A DNA stretch of 64,000 bases from Bacillus australimaris (GCF_001307105.1 NZ_LGYN01000030.1:62001-126000), one strand, 5' to 3'. Shown: positions 27,772 to 37,330, counted from the first letter of the stretch. A program made the numbers and translations. The notes: a model not told the origin generated them from the letters alone.

Positions 27772-29487
27772 TTGTTCAAACGCTTTTTTTCATACTATAA
27801 ACCCTATATGGGACTGTTTATATTAGATTTTTCCTGTGCAGTACTGGCAGCCTTACTCGAATTATCCTTTCCGCTAGCCATTAGTAAAGTGATGGATGAT
27901 TTACTGCCAAATGGTGATTGGGATGCCATTTGGTTCTGGGGCAGTTTGCTGCTCATTTTATATGTCATCAGCTCCACCATGCATTACGTTGTGACCTATT
28001 TTGGCCATAAGTTAGGGATCAATATTGAGACCGATATGAGAAATCAGCTATTCTCTCATGTACAGAGGATGTCCTTCCGTTTCTTTGATCAAAAGAAAAC
28101 AGGAAAGCTCGTTTCCCGTATGACCAATGATTTAATGGATATTGGAGAGATGGCACATCACGGCCCAGAGGATTTATTTATCGCCATCATGACATTAACG
28201 GGCGCGTTCGGCCTCATGCTGTCAATTAACTGGCAGCTTGCCGTTCTGACATTTATTGTCGTTCCATTTCTAATCGGATTATCCGTCTACTTTACGAAAA
28301 AAATGTCTGCTGCTTTTGATAAAATGTTTTCAAGCATCGGACAATTCCATTCACGCGTGGAAAACAATATTAGCGGCATTCGTGTGGTGAAAGCATTTGG
28401 GAATGAGTCACATGAAATGGATCGTTTTATCGAGCATAACGAGGAGTTTAGAAAAACAAAACTGACAACGTATCAAATGATGGCACTGCATACAGCAGTG
28501 AGTCATTTACTCATTAAGAGCGTCACAGTATTTGGACTTGTGTGCGGTGCATGGTTTGTACTGCAAAAAAATATGACGTATGGTGAATTTGTTTCATTCG
28601 TCCTATTAACAGGTATTTTCTTAGGGCCCATTCAACAAATCAATGCAGTCATTGAAATGTATCCAAAAGGTGCAGCAGGCTTTAAACGATTCGCATCACT
28701 GATCGACCGTACACCAGATGAAAAGGATGAAGAGGATGCAATCGAAGTCCAGCAGTTAAAAGGAGATATCGTGTTTGATCACGTATCCTTTCACTATGAA
28801 CCAAACAACCCTGTGCTGCATGACATCAATTTTGAGGTCAAACAAGGAGAGAAAATTGCCATCGTCGGCCCATCTGGTGCTGGGAAATCGACGCTTTGCA
28901 ATTTGCTGCCTCGTTTTTATGAATGGCAGGAGGGGAGCATTACAATTGATGGCATAGACACACGAAAAATGACACTTGCATCACTGCGCGCACAAATTGG
29001 TGTCGTACAGCAGGACATTTATTTATTTCATGGGACAATACGCGAAAACATCCAATACGGAAAACTGGATGCGTCTGATGAGGAAATTTGGCAGGCAGTA
29101 GAGAAGGCTCAGCTGACGGATTTAGTCAATAGTTTGCCAAAAGGACTCGATACGATCATTGGTGAACGCGGGATGATGTTATCTGGAGGACAAAAACAGC
29201 GTATCTCTATAGCACGTCTTTTCCTGAAAAATCCGCCAATATTCATTTTAGATGAAGCGACATCTTCACTTGATACCGAGACAGAGTCCTATATCCAAGC
29301 CTCGCTAGAAGAGTTGGCTGAAGGACGAACGACCTTCATCATTGCGCATCGTCTAGCGACAATACAGCATGCAGACCGCATTATCGTTCTTACAAAAGAA
29401 GGCGTAAAAGAGCAAGGAAAACATGAAGAATTACTCAAAATGGATGGTCTGTACCGCCGTTTATACGAAACACAATTTAGAATGTAA
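27772..29487 (+). CDS. ABC transporter, fused permease-ATPase (exporter fold)
   Basis: A 571-residue half-transporter with six membrane helices (about 15-300) and a C-terminal ATPase domain. Walker A is GPSGAGKST, the Q-loop lies in VVQQDIYLF, the signature is LSGGQKQR, Walker B is IFILDEATSS and the switch His is in IAHRLAT. It would act as a homodimer. It begins with TTG 27772 after TAGGAGGT and is co-transcribed with the siderophore-binding lipoprotein. It could export a siderophore or its remains, or work as an IrtAB-like exporter-fold importer; the sequence does not decide. Confidence 0.8.
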   Translation: MFKRFFSYYKPYMGLFILDFSCAVLAALLELSFPLAISKVMDDLLPNGDWDAIWFWGSLLLILYVISSTMHYVVTYFGHKLGINIETDMRNQLFSHVQRMSFRFFDQKKTGKLVSRMTNDLMDIGEMAHHGPEDLFIAIMTLTGAFGLMLSINWQLAVLTFIVVPFLIGLSVYFTKKMSAAFDKMFSSIGQFHSRVENNISGIRVVKAFGNESHEMDRFIEHNEEFRKTKLTTYQMMALHTAVSHLLIKSVTVFGLVCGAWFVLQKNMTYGEFVSFVLLTGIFLGPIQQINAVIEMYPKGAAGFKRFASLIDRTPDEKDEEDAIEVQQLKGDIVFDHVSFHYEPNNPVLHDINFEVKQGEKIAIVGPSGAGKSTLCNLLPRFYEWQEGSITIDGIDTRKMTLASLRAQIGVVQQDIYLFHGTIRENIQYGKLDASDEEIWQAVEKAQLTDLVNSLPKGLDTIIGERGMMLSGGQKQRISIARLFLKNPPIFILDEATSSLDTETESYIQASLEELAEGRTTFIIAHRLATIQHADRIIVLTKEGVKEQGKHEELLKMDGLYRRLYETQFRM

Positions 29488-29504
29488 AGGTTCAAAAAGA
29501 AGAC

Positions 29505-29535
29505 AAAGGGCTAAAAATCATTTTAGCCCTTTTTA
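29505..29535. terminator. bidirectional terminator after the iron operon
   Basis: AAAGGGCTAAAA and TTTTAGCCCTTTTT form a stem around a short loop. It separates the ABC gene from the leftward YnfA-family gene. Confidence 0.88.
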
Positions 29536-29555
29536 ATGTGTAGAAAATAAGGAAA

Positions 29556-29882
29556 TTAACTACGGGGTGCAAATAACATCACACTGACCCCAGCCAAACA
29601 GATTAAAGCACCCATCCAGTCATAGAGATCAGGTGTTTTTCGATCGACCCACCAGCCCCAAAACACAGCAAGAATGACAAAAACACCGCCATAGGCAGCA
29701 TAAACCCGTCCGAAAGTCGGGAACTGCTGGAAGGTAGGGATCACGCCATATGCAACCAAGATGAGGCTTCCAGCGATTCCGAAGCTGACAGGCTTTGTTT
29801 CACGCAGCCAAAGCCACACGAGATAGCCTCCGCCAATTTCCGCCAATCCTGCTAATAAAAAAAGAACAATCGTCACAACCAT
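29556..29882 (-). CDS. YnfA/UPF0060-family membrane protein
   Basis: A 108-residue protein with four predicted membrane helices and the family pattern [19 protein letters not shown] near the start, [10 protein letters not shown] in the middle and [15 protein letters not shown] at the end. YnfA proteins belong to the drug/metabolite transporter superfamily and resemble SMR transporters, with reported roles in dye and disinfectant efflux. It is a single-gene unit. It is the third SMR-like transporter gene in the window. Confidence 0.85.
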   Translation of the reverse strand: MVVTIVLFLLAGLAEIGGGYLVWLWLRETKPVSFGIAGSLILVAYGVIPTFQQFPTFGRVYAAYGGVFVILAVFWGWWVDRKTPDLYDWMGALICLAGVSVMLFAPRS

Positions 29883-30237
29883 CTACGGACACTCCAGTTC
29901 TCCAATTTACACCCTATTATGACATGATGAAAGGATACGTTCTACCTCAATTGAATGGAGAGAGGGAAGAGGTTTTGCTAAAATCAATTGAACAGAGAGT
30001 GGTCACACATGGAATCTTGACTTTTGTGACATGAGTGATCCAAATGGTCTTTTATGTCGTAAAGTAAGTACATTCTCATGAGGAGCACACTTCCTTTTTC
30101 ACTGCTCTTTTTTTCTCTTTAAAAAAAGAGTAAAGTACAAGGTAGGCTTATTTCAGCAAGTCGTGTGATAAGCAATACGTGAAGGATTTCATGATGAATG
30201 CGCATGCTCTTTCTCATGAAAAAGGAAGGAGATGACT
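29883..30237. other. intergenic region upstream of the ECF sigma gene
   Basis: A 355-base region. A rightward open frame to 30034 ends with 'EEVLLKSIEQRVVTHG' and could be the remains of a gene, but it has no start with a ribosome binding site outside the antisense of the YnfA gene. An A/T-rich imperfect hairpin lies around 30103-30133. The promoter of the sigma-factor operon must lie here, but I cannot fix it. Confidence 0.4.
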
Positions 30238-30804
30238 ATGGACACACTGAAAGATTTTGAGCTGTATCACAAGATCAAACATGATCGTCACAAGCCCTCG
30301 CTTGAAGTGCTGTATGATCGCTATGAACGTGTGTTATATTCGTTTATTTATAAAATGACTGGAAACCGTGAGCTTGCGGAGGAAGTGCTTCAAGAAGTCT
30401 TTATCAAACTCTGGCGCGGCATAGGAGAATACCATACGGATAAAGGGAAATTCTCCTCATGGTTATTCATGATGTCACGAAACACGGCCATTGATCTCCT
30501 AAGAAAGCATCGGAACGAGACGGCACTGGAAGATGAGCATATTGAATATTTAGCTGATCATCAAGAAGATGTATCAAAAGAAGTGGAATGGAACGAGGAA
30601 AAACAAAACATACGTGAAGCAGTATCTACATTGTCAAAAGAACAGCAAACCATCATAGAAGATGTCTATTTTAAAGGAATGACACAAAAGAGCATTGCAG
30701 AAAAGCTAGGCATCCCCATTGGAACGGTGAAGGGAAGGGTTCGATTGTCATTGAAGCATTTGCGATCGAAACTGTCTCGCGAAGGAAAGGAGGAAGAGGC
30801 ATGA
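30238..30804 (+). CDS. ECF-family RNA polymerase sigma factor
   Basis: A sigma factor of about 188 residues with region 2 (about 25-95, YDRYERVLYSFIYKMTG and EEVLQEVFIKLWRG) and region 4 (about 130-180, KGMTQKSIAEKLGIPIGTVK). It directs RNA polymerase to stress promoters and is normally held inactive by the anti-sigma factor encoded next, with which it overlaps by 4 bases (ATGA). ATG 30238 fits the AAGGAAGGAG site better than ATG 30232. It pairs with an RskA-type anti-sigma protein, so it resembles SigK/SigL-like ECF systems. The inducing signal is unknown. Confidence 0.85.
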   Translation: MDTLKDFELYHKIKHDRHKPSLEVLYDRYERVLYSFIYKMTGNRELAEEVLQEVFIKLWRGIGEYHTDKGKFSSWLFMMSRNTAIDLLRKHRNETALEDEHIEYLADHQEDVSKEVEWNEEKQNIREAVSTLSKEQQTIIEDVYFKGMTQKSIAEKLGIPIGTVKGRVRLSLKHLRSKLSREGKEEEA

Positions 30805-31547
30805 CTCAGTGTAAACATCAAGTAATTGATTATTTCAACGGGCATATACAAGGAGAAGAAAAAGCACAATTTGAAGAGCATATTAAGCAATGCTCAGCTT
30901 GCAAAGAAGAGCTTGAAGAATTGACATCGCTCATGTCTGACATTCCGTTTCTAGCCGATGACCAAACACCTCCGGCAGGGATGAAAGATCGTATTTTATC
31001 TCAGGTGTTTGAAGAAGAGACAGTCGAAGAAAAGAATAGTCATAGAAAAGAGCTTAAGGCTACACCTGAGCCAAACGAAATCAAACCGCTGCAAAAGAAA
31101 CGAAACCAGTGGCTCTTGCCGCTCGTTGCTGCACTGCTTCTCATTTCAGCAGCTGGAAATGTGTATTTCTTAACGAATGGAAAACAGCAGGCGGAAGAAC
31201 CTGTCAGAGTTGTTGCCACAAAATCACTGGCATCAGCCGCATCACCAAAAACAACAGGTGCTTTTTCAGTAATAGAGCATAACGGTAAAAAAGAGCTTGT
31301 TGTGAGTGCTGACGGCTTAAAGGAGCAGCTTGATTCATCTGCTGTTTATCAAGTGTGGCTCATTAAAGGAGATCAGCCGGTGCCAGCCGGTGCCTTTAAA
31401 ACAGATAACAACGGGGAAGGAACCGTCACCTATGCGTTATCTGAAAAAGAAGCAAGCGAATCATGGGATACCGTGGCTGTTACCCTCGAACCAAAAAAGG
31501 ATAACAAGCTTCCGCAAGGTCCTGTTGTCTTAAGTGCTGCATTTTAA
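30801..31547 (+). CDS. anti-sigma factor with zinc-finger and RskA domains
   Basis: A 248-residue single-pass membrane protein. The N terminus is an anti-sigma zinc finger (His-x3-Cys-x2-Cys in HIKQCSACKEE), followed by a linker, one membrane helix (about 112-130, LLPLVAALLLISAAG) and an extracellular RskA-like domain (about 145-248) with VYQVWLIKGDQPVPAG. It should bind the ECF sigma factor encoded immediately upstream and release it after a cell-envelope signal. Start and stop overlaps with its partner show translational coupling. Confidence 0.85.
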   Translation: MTQCKHQVIDYFNGHIQGEEKAQFEEHIKQCSACKEELEELTSLMSDIPFLADDQTPPAGMKDRILSQVFEEETVEEKNSHRKELKATPEPNEIKPLQKKRNQWLLPLVAALLLISAAGNVYFLTNGKQQAEEPVRVVATKSLASAASPKTTGAFSVIEHNGKKELVVSADGLKEQLDSSAVYQVWLIKGDQPVPAGAFKTDNNGEGTVTYALSEKEASESWDTVAVTLEPKKDNKLPQGPVVLSAAF

Positions 31548-31559
31548 GTTTGATTCATG

Positions 31560-31590
31560 AAGGATGCCTTTTTAGGGGCATCCTTTTTTG
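31560..31590 (+). terminator. terminator after the anti-sigma gene
   Basis: AAGGATGCC and GGCATCCTT form a stem around TTTTTAGG and are followed by TTTT. Confidence 0.88.
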
Positions 31591-31646
31591 ATAGATGTGG
31601 GAAACTTTTCGGCAAATGAAACGTAGTACAAATGGAGGTGAAACAG

Positions 31647-32150
31647 ATGAAAACATCTATAGAAAAAGAACTATTTCTATTATCCGTCAGACACGGATTG
31701 GTTTTCTGTTATTTTTTAGTGTTTCCGTTCGTTGCGCAAGTCCTTTATACCCCATCACCTTTATTCATCGCTCTTATCACTCTTTTTATGATTCATTATC
31801 TAACAGAAAGTATCATTTGGTTCTATAAATCGAGAAAGTTGAGGAAGCACCAGTCAGGCGACCTATCAAAAGGCGGGCACGTCTTTGTCCAGATTGTGCA
31901 AAGGTTAGAACAGCTGGTTATGATCGGTTTTGTTGTTTTCTTTGTCAATGAATGGGTTCAGGGAGGGGATGATCTTTCCACTCTTTCTCTAGCTATTTTT
32001 CTAATGATGATCTTTTTCCTACAGCACATTCAGTTTTACTACGTTCAGCTGTTTTTTAAATCCAAAAGCTGGTTCACTTATGTTCCTTCATTGCAAAAGG
32101 CACGTCCTTCTTACATGGCGAGGGAGCGAAAGGCTCTGAAGAGGTCATAA
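31647..32150 (+). CDS. uncharacterised four-helix membrane protein
   Basis: A protein of about 167 residues with four strongly hydrophobic segments (about 14-35, 40-60, 90-112 and 118-140), short loops and a basic C terminus. I do not recognise the family. ATG 31647 is chosen because TGGAGGTG is six bases upstream; ATG 31632 would put that site inside the gene. It is in the same direction as the anti-sigma gene but separated by a strong terminator, so it has its own promoter. Confidence 0.6.
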   Translation: MKTSIEKELFLLSVRHGLVFCYFLVFPFVAQVLYTPSPLFIALITLFMIHYLTESIIWFYKSRKLRKHQSGDLSKGGHVFVQIVQRLEQLVMIGFVVFFVNEWVQGGDDLSTLSLAIFLMMIFFLQHIQFYYVQLFFKSKSWFTYVPSLQKARPSYMARERKALKRS

Positions 32151-32239
32151 ATGTGCCATCTCTCTTTTGATCCAGCCATAAACATCAGAAAATTATGATA
32201 AAATGTGGAAAGAAACTTGGAGAAAGGGAGTGCGAGCAA

Positions 32240-33265
32240 GTGAAAGCAGTTGGACTATTGGAGTATTTGCCGATCGAGCATGAGCAAAGCCTGATTGATC
32301 AGGAGGTTGCAAAGCCTAAAGCGTCTGGCAGGGATGTACTTGTGAAGGTAGAGGCTGTGTCAGTGAATCCAGTTGATACAAAGGTGAGATCACCTAAGGA
32401 TCAGAAGGAAGAAGAATTGAAAATCCTTGGTTACGATGCGAGCGGTACAGTTGTTGAAGTGGGCGAAGCGTGTACATTATTTGAGCCAGGTGATCACGTG
32501 TACTATGCGGGAGATATCACGCGTCAAGGCTCAAATAGTGAATACCAGCTTGTGGATGAACGTATTGTAGCGAAAAAGCCTGCCAATCTCTCCTTTGCAG
32601 AAGCAGCCGCGATGCCCCTTACAACGATTACGGCCTATGAGGCTTTATTTGACCGGATGCATATGAAGCGGAATGCTGAAGGCTCAACCTTGCTGATCAT
32701 TGGTGGTGCAGGCGGAGTTGGTTCTATCGCTATTCAACTAGCCAAATTAGCGAAGGCAACTGTGATCGCTACTGCATCAAGATCTGAGACAAAAGAGTGG
32801 TGCAAGTCATTAGGTGCGGATCATATCATTGATCATCATCAGCCGCTTCTTGAGCAGCTCCAGGAAAAAGGAATAGGCGAAGTGGATTTCATTTTATGTT
32901 TAAATGATACAGACGGCCATTTCAAAGGCATGGCAGAAGCTATCAAACCGCAAGGCACGATCTGTACCATTGTCGAAAACCAGCACAACCTAGACATTCA
33001 ATTGCTTAAAAACAAAAGTGCTGCGTTTGTATGGGAATTCATGTTTACACGTCCTATGTACGAAACAGAAGACATGATCAAACAGCATGAGCTTTTGACA
33101 GAGGCGAGCGAGTTATTTGAACAGGGAAAAATCACGCATACATTAACAAAGGTTCTCAGCCCGATCAATGCTGCTCATTTAAAGCAGGCACACCAAACGG
33201 TTGAGCAAGGGAAGATGATTGGGAAATTTGTACTGGAAGGGTTTGAGAGAGGAGAGAACGTATGA
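32240..33265 (+). CDS. zinc-type alcohol dehydrogenase-like oxidoreductase (MDR family)
   Basis: An NADP(H)-dependent medium-chain dehydrogenase of about 341 residues. The GroES-like N-terminal domain contains VLVKVEAVSVNPVDTKVR, and the Rossmann domain has the motif IIGGAGGVGSIAIQLAK. Structural and catalytic zinc cysteines are missing, so it is a zinc-free quinone-oxidoreductase/enoyl-reductase type despite the usual name. GTG 32240 follows AAAGGGAGTG. It overlaps the next gene by 4 bases and is probably co-expressed with the bacillithiol-transferase-like protein, suggesting a part in electrophile or quinone detoxification (inference). Confidence 0.8.
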   Translation: MKAVGLLEYLPIEHEQSLIDQEVAKPKASGRDVLVKVEAVSVNPVDTKVRSPKDQKEEELKILGYDASGTVVEVGEACTLFEPGDHVYYAGDITRQGSNSEYQLVDERIVAKKPANLSFAEAAAMPLTTITAYEALFDRMHMKRNAEGSTLLIIGGAGGVGSIAIQLAKLAKATVIATASRSETKEWCKSLGADHIIDHHQPLLEQLQEKGIGEVDFILCLNDTDGHFKGMAEAIKPQGTICTIVENQHNLDIQLLKNKSAAFVWEFMFTRPMYETEDMIKQHELLTEASELFEQGKITHTLTKVLSPINAAHLKQAHQTVEQGKMIGKFVLEGFERGENV

Positions 33266-33789
33266 CATCATTACAATATCCGATTGGCTTATATGAACCG
33301 GCTGAAACAAAAACGAAAGCACAGCTTGAGGCATGGATGGATGAGTTGGCAGCAATACCCGAACAGTATGAAGCGGTGACTACGCAGTTGACAGATACTC
33401 AGCTGGATACACCCTATCGTGAAGGAGGATGGACCGTTCGTCAGCTCGTTCATCACGTAGCAGACAGTCATCTAAATGCATACTTACGATTCAAGCTTGC
33501 ACTAACAGAAGATACACCAGACATACGTCCATATGATCAGGATGGGTTTGCTTCACTTCCTGACAGCAAGGCATCTATCAGTTTATCACTGCCTTTGATC
33601 AGCAGCCTTCATCGCAGATGGGTCACTTTACTGCGGGGCATGTCGGAGGAAGATTTCAACGCGTCTTATTATCACCCGGCCGATCAACAAACGGTGTCCT
33701 TATATGATGCAACAGGAATGTACGTCTGGCATTCAAAGCATCACCTTGCCCATATCACAGAATTAATCAAAAGAAATCAGTGGAGTTAA
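33262..33789 (+). CDS. yfiT: DinB-family bacillithiol transferase-like hydrolase (YfiT)
   Basis: A 175-residue four-helix-bundle DinB-fold protein, very close to B. subtilis YfiT. The metal-binding histidines are visible in VRQLVHHVADSHLNAYLRF and in the C-terminal WHSKHHLAHI. YfiT binds a divalent metal and has been linked to bacillithiol-S-transferase (BstA) activity, conjugating bacillithiol to electrophiles. The GREGGWT-type motif YREGGWTVRQ is intact. It overlaps the oxidoreductase gene upstream and is followed by a small membrane-protein gene after 12 bases. Confidence 0.85.
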   Translation: MTSLQYPIGLYEPAETKTKAQLEAWMDELAAIPEQYEAVTTQLTDTQLDTPYREGGWTVRQLVHHVADSHLNAYLRFKLALTEDTPDIRPYDQDGFASLPDSKASISLSLPLISSLHRRWVTLLRGMSEEDFNASYYHPADQQTVSLYDATGMYVWHSKHHLAHITELIKRNQWS

Positions 33790-33801
33790 AGGAGTAAACG
33801 C

Positions 33802-34089
33802 ATGACTGGTAGAAGAATTGTCGGAGCCATGTTTATCTGTCTGGCGGCATTGTTTTATTTAGCGAAATACGTGCTTTTTGAGATTCATTATTTTAATATG
33901 AGCTTTGATGATGAGGTAAATAAATTTCAGCTTCTTGAAGAAGTGCTTCCTGGCGGTACGTGGATCAGCATCTTTTTTCTCCTCATCGGCTTAGCCTATC
34001 TTTTATGGGATGACAGGGAAGTCATCCGCAAATATCTTTTTACCCCAGATCGACAAGTAGAAGAAACAAAAAAGACGGATCTCAAGTGA
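33802..34089 (+). CDS. small two-helix membrane protein
   Basis: A 95-residue protein with two predicted membrane helices (about 5-24 and 50-70) and a charged C-terminal tail. The family is not recognised. A GGAGT site lies 7 bases before the ATG, and it is the last gene of the oxidoreductase-yfiT operon. The terminator stem overlaps its last codons. Confidence 0.6.
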   Translation: MTGRRIVGAMFICLAALFYLAKYVLFEIHYFNMSFDDEVNKFQLLEEVLPGGTWISIFFLLIGLAYLLWDDREVIRKYLFTPDRQVEETKKTDLK

Positions 34090-34101
34090 CCGTCTTTTTT
34101 C
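34068..34101. terminator. bidirectional terminator between the yfiT operon and yfiV
   Basis: AAAAAGACGG pairs with CCGTCTTTTT around a loop of about 11 bases. T runs on both strands serve the convergent genes. Confidence 0.88.
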
Positions 34102-34111
34102 CTTTTCTTTG

Positions 34112-34591
34112 TTAGCCGCGTTCAGGACGCAGTGCTTTTTCTAAGATAGCAAGGCCTTCATTGACTTTTTCTTTTTCTTCGTCATTGAGCCGTTGCAGGG
34201 AATTTTTGATTTTTTCGTGCCCTTTTTGATAAATACTTCTGAAAATATTTTTGGCTTCCTCTGTCAGCTCTACGACAATGATTCTCCGGTCACGCTCTGA
34301 ATGCTTCCGTTCAACAAAGTTAGACTGCTCTAACCGGTCTAGCAGACCTGTCATATTGGACAAAGAAGCGCCCATTTTTTCAGCAATTTCGGATACTTTG
34401 AGAGAGCCATGGTTATTGAGTAGCATGAGTACCTTCATTTGAGGCATACTCATATCAAGCTTCATCCATTCAGAAACATCTCCAAGGCCTGCAGCTGTGA
34501 GCACTTTCATATAAAGAACCCAAGTCTTTTTCTCCTCTGGAGATAGAATCTCTTCTTTTAATACGGTGGTGTCATGAATATTATATTCCAC
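34112..34591 (-). CDS. yfiV: MarR-family transcriptional regulator (YfiV)
   Basis: A 159-residue MarR protein with the winged helix at about residues 60-115 (LKVSEIAEKMGASLSNMTGL and RDRRIIVVELTEEA) flanked by dimerisation helices. It is divergent from mprF, as yfiV is from mprF (yfiX) in B. subtilis, and may regulate it or itself; this is inference from position. The ligand is unknown. Confidence 0.83.
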   Translation of the reverse strand: MEYNIHDTTVLKEEILSPEEKKTWVLYMKVLTAAGLGDVSEWMKLDMSMPQMKVLMLLNNHGSLKVSEIAEKMGASLSNMTGLLDRLEQSNFVERKHSERDRRIIVVELTEEAKNIFRSIYQKGHEKIKNSLQRLNDEEKEKVNEGLAILEKALRPERG

Positions 34592-34759
34592 GCTTGTTCA
34601 CTTCCTTTAAGCGGCTCTTTTCTTTATATTACTGATTTTTACTTCGAATTGAAAGGTTCGTCAAGCTTTTGAAAGTTAAACTGCATGAATCAAGTGGTAT
34701 TTGTTGTATAATAATGTTCAGTTGAAATAAATGAAGCAACCTAGAAAGTTGGGAAAAAC

Positions 34760-37330
34760 ATGTGGAACAAAAAAACGGGTATGACGATCTTAAAAATGCT
34801 TTTTCCGATTGTCATTATCCTGGTCCTAATTTTTGTCGCCAAGCAGGAGCTGAGCGGCCTTTCCATTAAAAAAACATTTTATATTATTGACAGCTTGAAT
34901 CGAATGGACTTGTTTATTCTTGTCTTTCTTGGACTTGTCGCGGTTTTATCGATGTCCTTATATGATTTTATTTTGCGAAGAAGCCTTGATATGCCCATCA
35001 GCGGCTGGAAAACGATTCGCATTTCTTGGATTGCGAATTCCTTTAACAGTGTCCTTGGATTCGGCGGTTTATCAGGAGCAGGGCTTAGAACGCTTCTTTA
35101 CAAGGAATACATAACAGATACGAAAAAACTGCTAAAAGGCATTGCCCTTTTGACTTCCTCTGTCCTTTTGGGCTTATCTATTTTCAGTGATTTGATCTTG
35201 GTCAGGGTGCTGCCTGTTGAAAGTATCATCAGCCAGGAGCCGTGGCTATGGGCTTTTGTCATTATCTTTGCCTGTATAGTACCGATATACATCGTCTTGG
35301 CATCAATTCGAAAAAGCTCAATCGAGAGCGGTGAAAATGGGCTGAAGCATCCGATTTATGCTTATATCGGTGCATCATTTTTAGAATGGCTGGCAGCTGG
35401 TCTTGTCATGTATATGGCTGTCGTTTCTATGGGAATGAACGTCGATGTCCGGATTGTACTAGGCGTGTTTGCGATTGCGTCAATCGGTGGTTTAATCAGT
35501 ATGGTTCCGGGTGGATTTGGTTCATTTGACCTCATCTTTTTACTCAGCATGCAGTACATCGGGTTCGATAAAGAGATGGTACTGACGGCACTCGTCTTGT
35601 ACCGTTTCGTGTACTCGATTTTCCCGTTTATCCTAGGGCTTTGTATAGCTGCTTACGATTTAACGGGGACCACGCTCAGACGTCTTGAAGGCAATCCGAG
35701 AATGGCACCTGCCATTGAAACAACGAACGTCTTAATTGTTTTGCACCGTGCTTTATTAATCCGTTTATTGTACGGATCTCTATCGATTTTAACCTTTGGA
35801 AGCGGCCTTCTCATTATGGCGTCTGTTGTGCTTCCAGTCGATCGATTAGGTGTGATTACCAGCATTCCACACTTTCTGTTATCAGGATTTAATGGTCTTT
35901 CTTTAATGTTCGGAATCATTCTAATGATCTTGTCCATTGAAGTGTATAAAAGAACGAAAAGATCATACGCACTGACAATGATCTCTTTAGCAGGTGGTTT
36001 TGTCTTTACTTTGTTAAAAGGGTTTAACCTGAGCTTGATCTTTATTCTGCCAGTCATCATGGCTGTGTTTTTCTCTCTTCGAAGTCAATTTGTGAAGCAG
36101 CAGGCACCTTATTCTTTGAACCAGTTTGTGGCGGCTGCCGCTGGATATTTATTCGTACTCTTTAACTATAATGTCATTGGCAACTATATTTGGACAAAAA
36201 TCGGGCATTTCTTGAGTAAGGATTATCTCGTTCACAATGAACGGCATATCACGATGACAAGCATAATTGCTCTCATCGGTGTACCGCTGTTCTTCTTCAT
36301 TAGCAAATTGATTTTTAATAAAAAAGCATTTCCGATTGGAGAAGAAGCAGATGAGGAAAAACTAAAATCGTTTTTAGAGGAAAAGGGAGGAAATGCCCTC
36401 AGTCACCTTGGCTTTTTAGGCGATAAAAAACTATTTTTCTCCAGTGATGGAGAAGCGATGCTTCAGTTCGGACGAATTGGCCGCTGCGTCATTGTGCTTG
36501 GCGATCCATCCGGGCGTAAGTCGTCTTATCCGCTTGTACTCGAGGAGTTTTTACAGCAGACAGAAAAAGCAGGCTACCGCGTCGCCTTTTATCAAGTCGA
36601 ACGCGAAGGGATGGCTCTCTATCATGACTTAGGCTTTCACTTTTTCAAGCTTGGGGAAGAAGCCATGGTCGATTTAGAAACGTTTTCTCTGTCCGGTAAG
36701 AAAAAGTCGAATTTACGAGCTGTGGCCAATAAGTTTGAGCGAGAAGGCTACACCTTTGACATGCTGGAACCGCCTTTTTCAGACGAATTGATCTCAACCT
36801 TAAAACAGATTTCTAACAGCTGGCTTGGAAAGAAAAAAGAAAAAGGGTTTTCGCTCGGTTACTTTCAAGAAGACTATCTTCAAAAAGCACCGATCGCAAT
36901 TCTAAAGGATGACCAAGGGCAGATCATTTCCTTTGTATCATTGATGCCGATGTATCAAGAAGGAGAGATATCCATCGATTTAATGCGTCATATGCATGAC
37001 GCACCAAACGGAATGATGGATGCACTGTTTATCCACCTGTTTCAATGGGCGAAAGAAAAAGGCTACAAATCCTTTAACATGGGGATGGCACCTTTATCGA
37101 ATGTGGGAACCTTCCATCAGTCCTTTCTCACGGAGCGTTTGGCGAGTGTCATTTTCAACAATGTCCGATATATGTACAGCTTCAGCGGGTTACGGTCGTT
37201 TAAGCAGAAATATAAACCTGAATGGCGCGGGAAATACTTAGCGTATAAAAAGAATACGTCACTGCCTGTCACAATGGTGCTTGTCACCAAGCTGATCGGG
37301 ATGGACCCAAATCGAAACAGTCGTCCATAA
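34760..37330 (+). CDS. mprF: phosphatidylglycerol lysyltransferase MprF
   Basis: An 856-residue integral membrane enzyme. The N-terminal half has about 14 membrane helices and is the lysyl-phosphatidylglycerol flippase, with the conserved NSFNSVLGFGGLSGAGLRT and MVPGGFGSFD. The C-terminal cytoplasmic domain (about 530-850, DUF2156, with GDPSGRKSSYPLVLEEF and FNMGMAPLSNVG) transfers lysine from Lys-tRNA to phosphatidylglycerol. This gives the membrane positive charge and resistance to cationic antimicrobial peptides such as daptomycin or defensins. The length is normal for the family. A TATAAT at 34707-34712 is a good -10 element. Confidence 0.93.
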   Translation: MWNKKTGMTILKMLFPIVIILVLIFVAKQELSGLSIKKTFYIIDSLNRMDLFILVFLGLVAVLSMSLYDFILRRSLDMPISGWKTIRISWIANSFNSVLGFGGLSGAGLRTLLYKEYITDTKKLLKGIALLTSSVLLGLSIFSDLILVRVLPVESIISQEPWLWAFVIIFACIVPIYIVLASIRKSSIESGENGLKHPIYAYIGASFLEWLAAGLVMYMAVVSMGMNVDVRIVLGVFAIASIGGLISMVPGGFGSFDLIFLLSMQYIGFDKEMVLTALVLYRFVYSIFPFILGLCIAAYDLTGTTLRRLEGNPRMAPAIETTNVLIVLHRALLIRLLYGSLSILTFGSGLLIMASVVLPVDRLGVITSIPHFLLSGFNGLSLMFGIILMILSIEVYKRTKRSYALTMISLAGGFVFTLLKGFNLSLIFILPVIMAVFFSLRSQFVKQQAPYSLNQFVAAAAGYLFVLFNYNVIGNYIWTKIGHFLSKDYLVHNERHITMTSIIALIGVPLFFFISKLIFNKKAFPIGEEADEEKLKSFLEEKGGNALSHLGFLGDKKLFFSSDGEAMLQFGRIGRCVIVLGDPSGRKSSYPLVLEEFLQQTEKAGYRVAFYQVEREGMALYHDLGFHFFKLGEEAMVDLETFSLSGKKKSNLRAVANKFEREGYTFDMLEPPFSDELISTLKQISNSWLGKKKEKGFSLGYFQEDYLQKAPIAILKDDQGQIISFVSLMPMYQEGEISIDLMRHMHDAPNGMMDALFIHLFQWAKEKGYKSFNMGMAPLSNVGTFHQSFLTERLASVIFNNVRYMYSFSGLRSFKQKYKPEWRGKYLAYKKNTSLPVTMVLVTKLIGMDPNRNSRP

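Noticed and set aside
29795..30034. Possible small gene upstream of the ECF sigma factor
   Set aside because: Its 5' half is antisense of the YnfA-family gene and no ribosome binding site precedes a start in the free part. The last 40 codons may be a gene relic, but this cannot be supported.
34760..37330. mprF as two fused or separable genes
   Set aside because: The length and order of flippase and synthase domains are normal for full-length MprF; no frameshift or internal start is needed.
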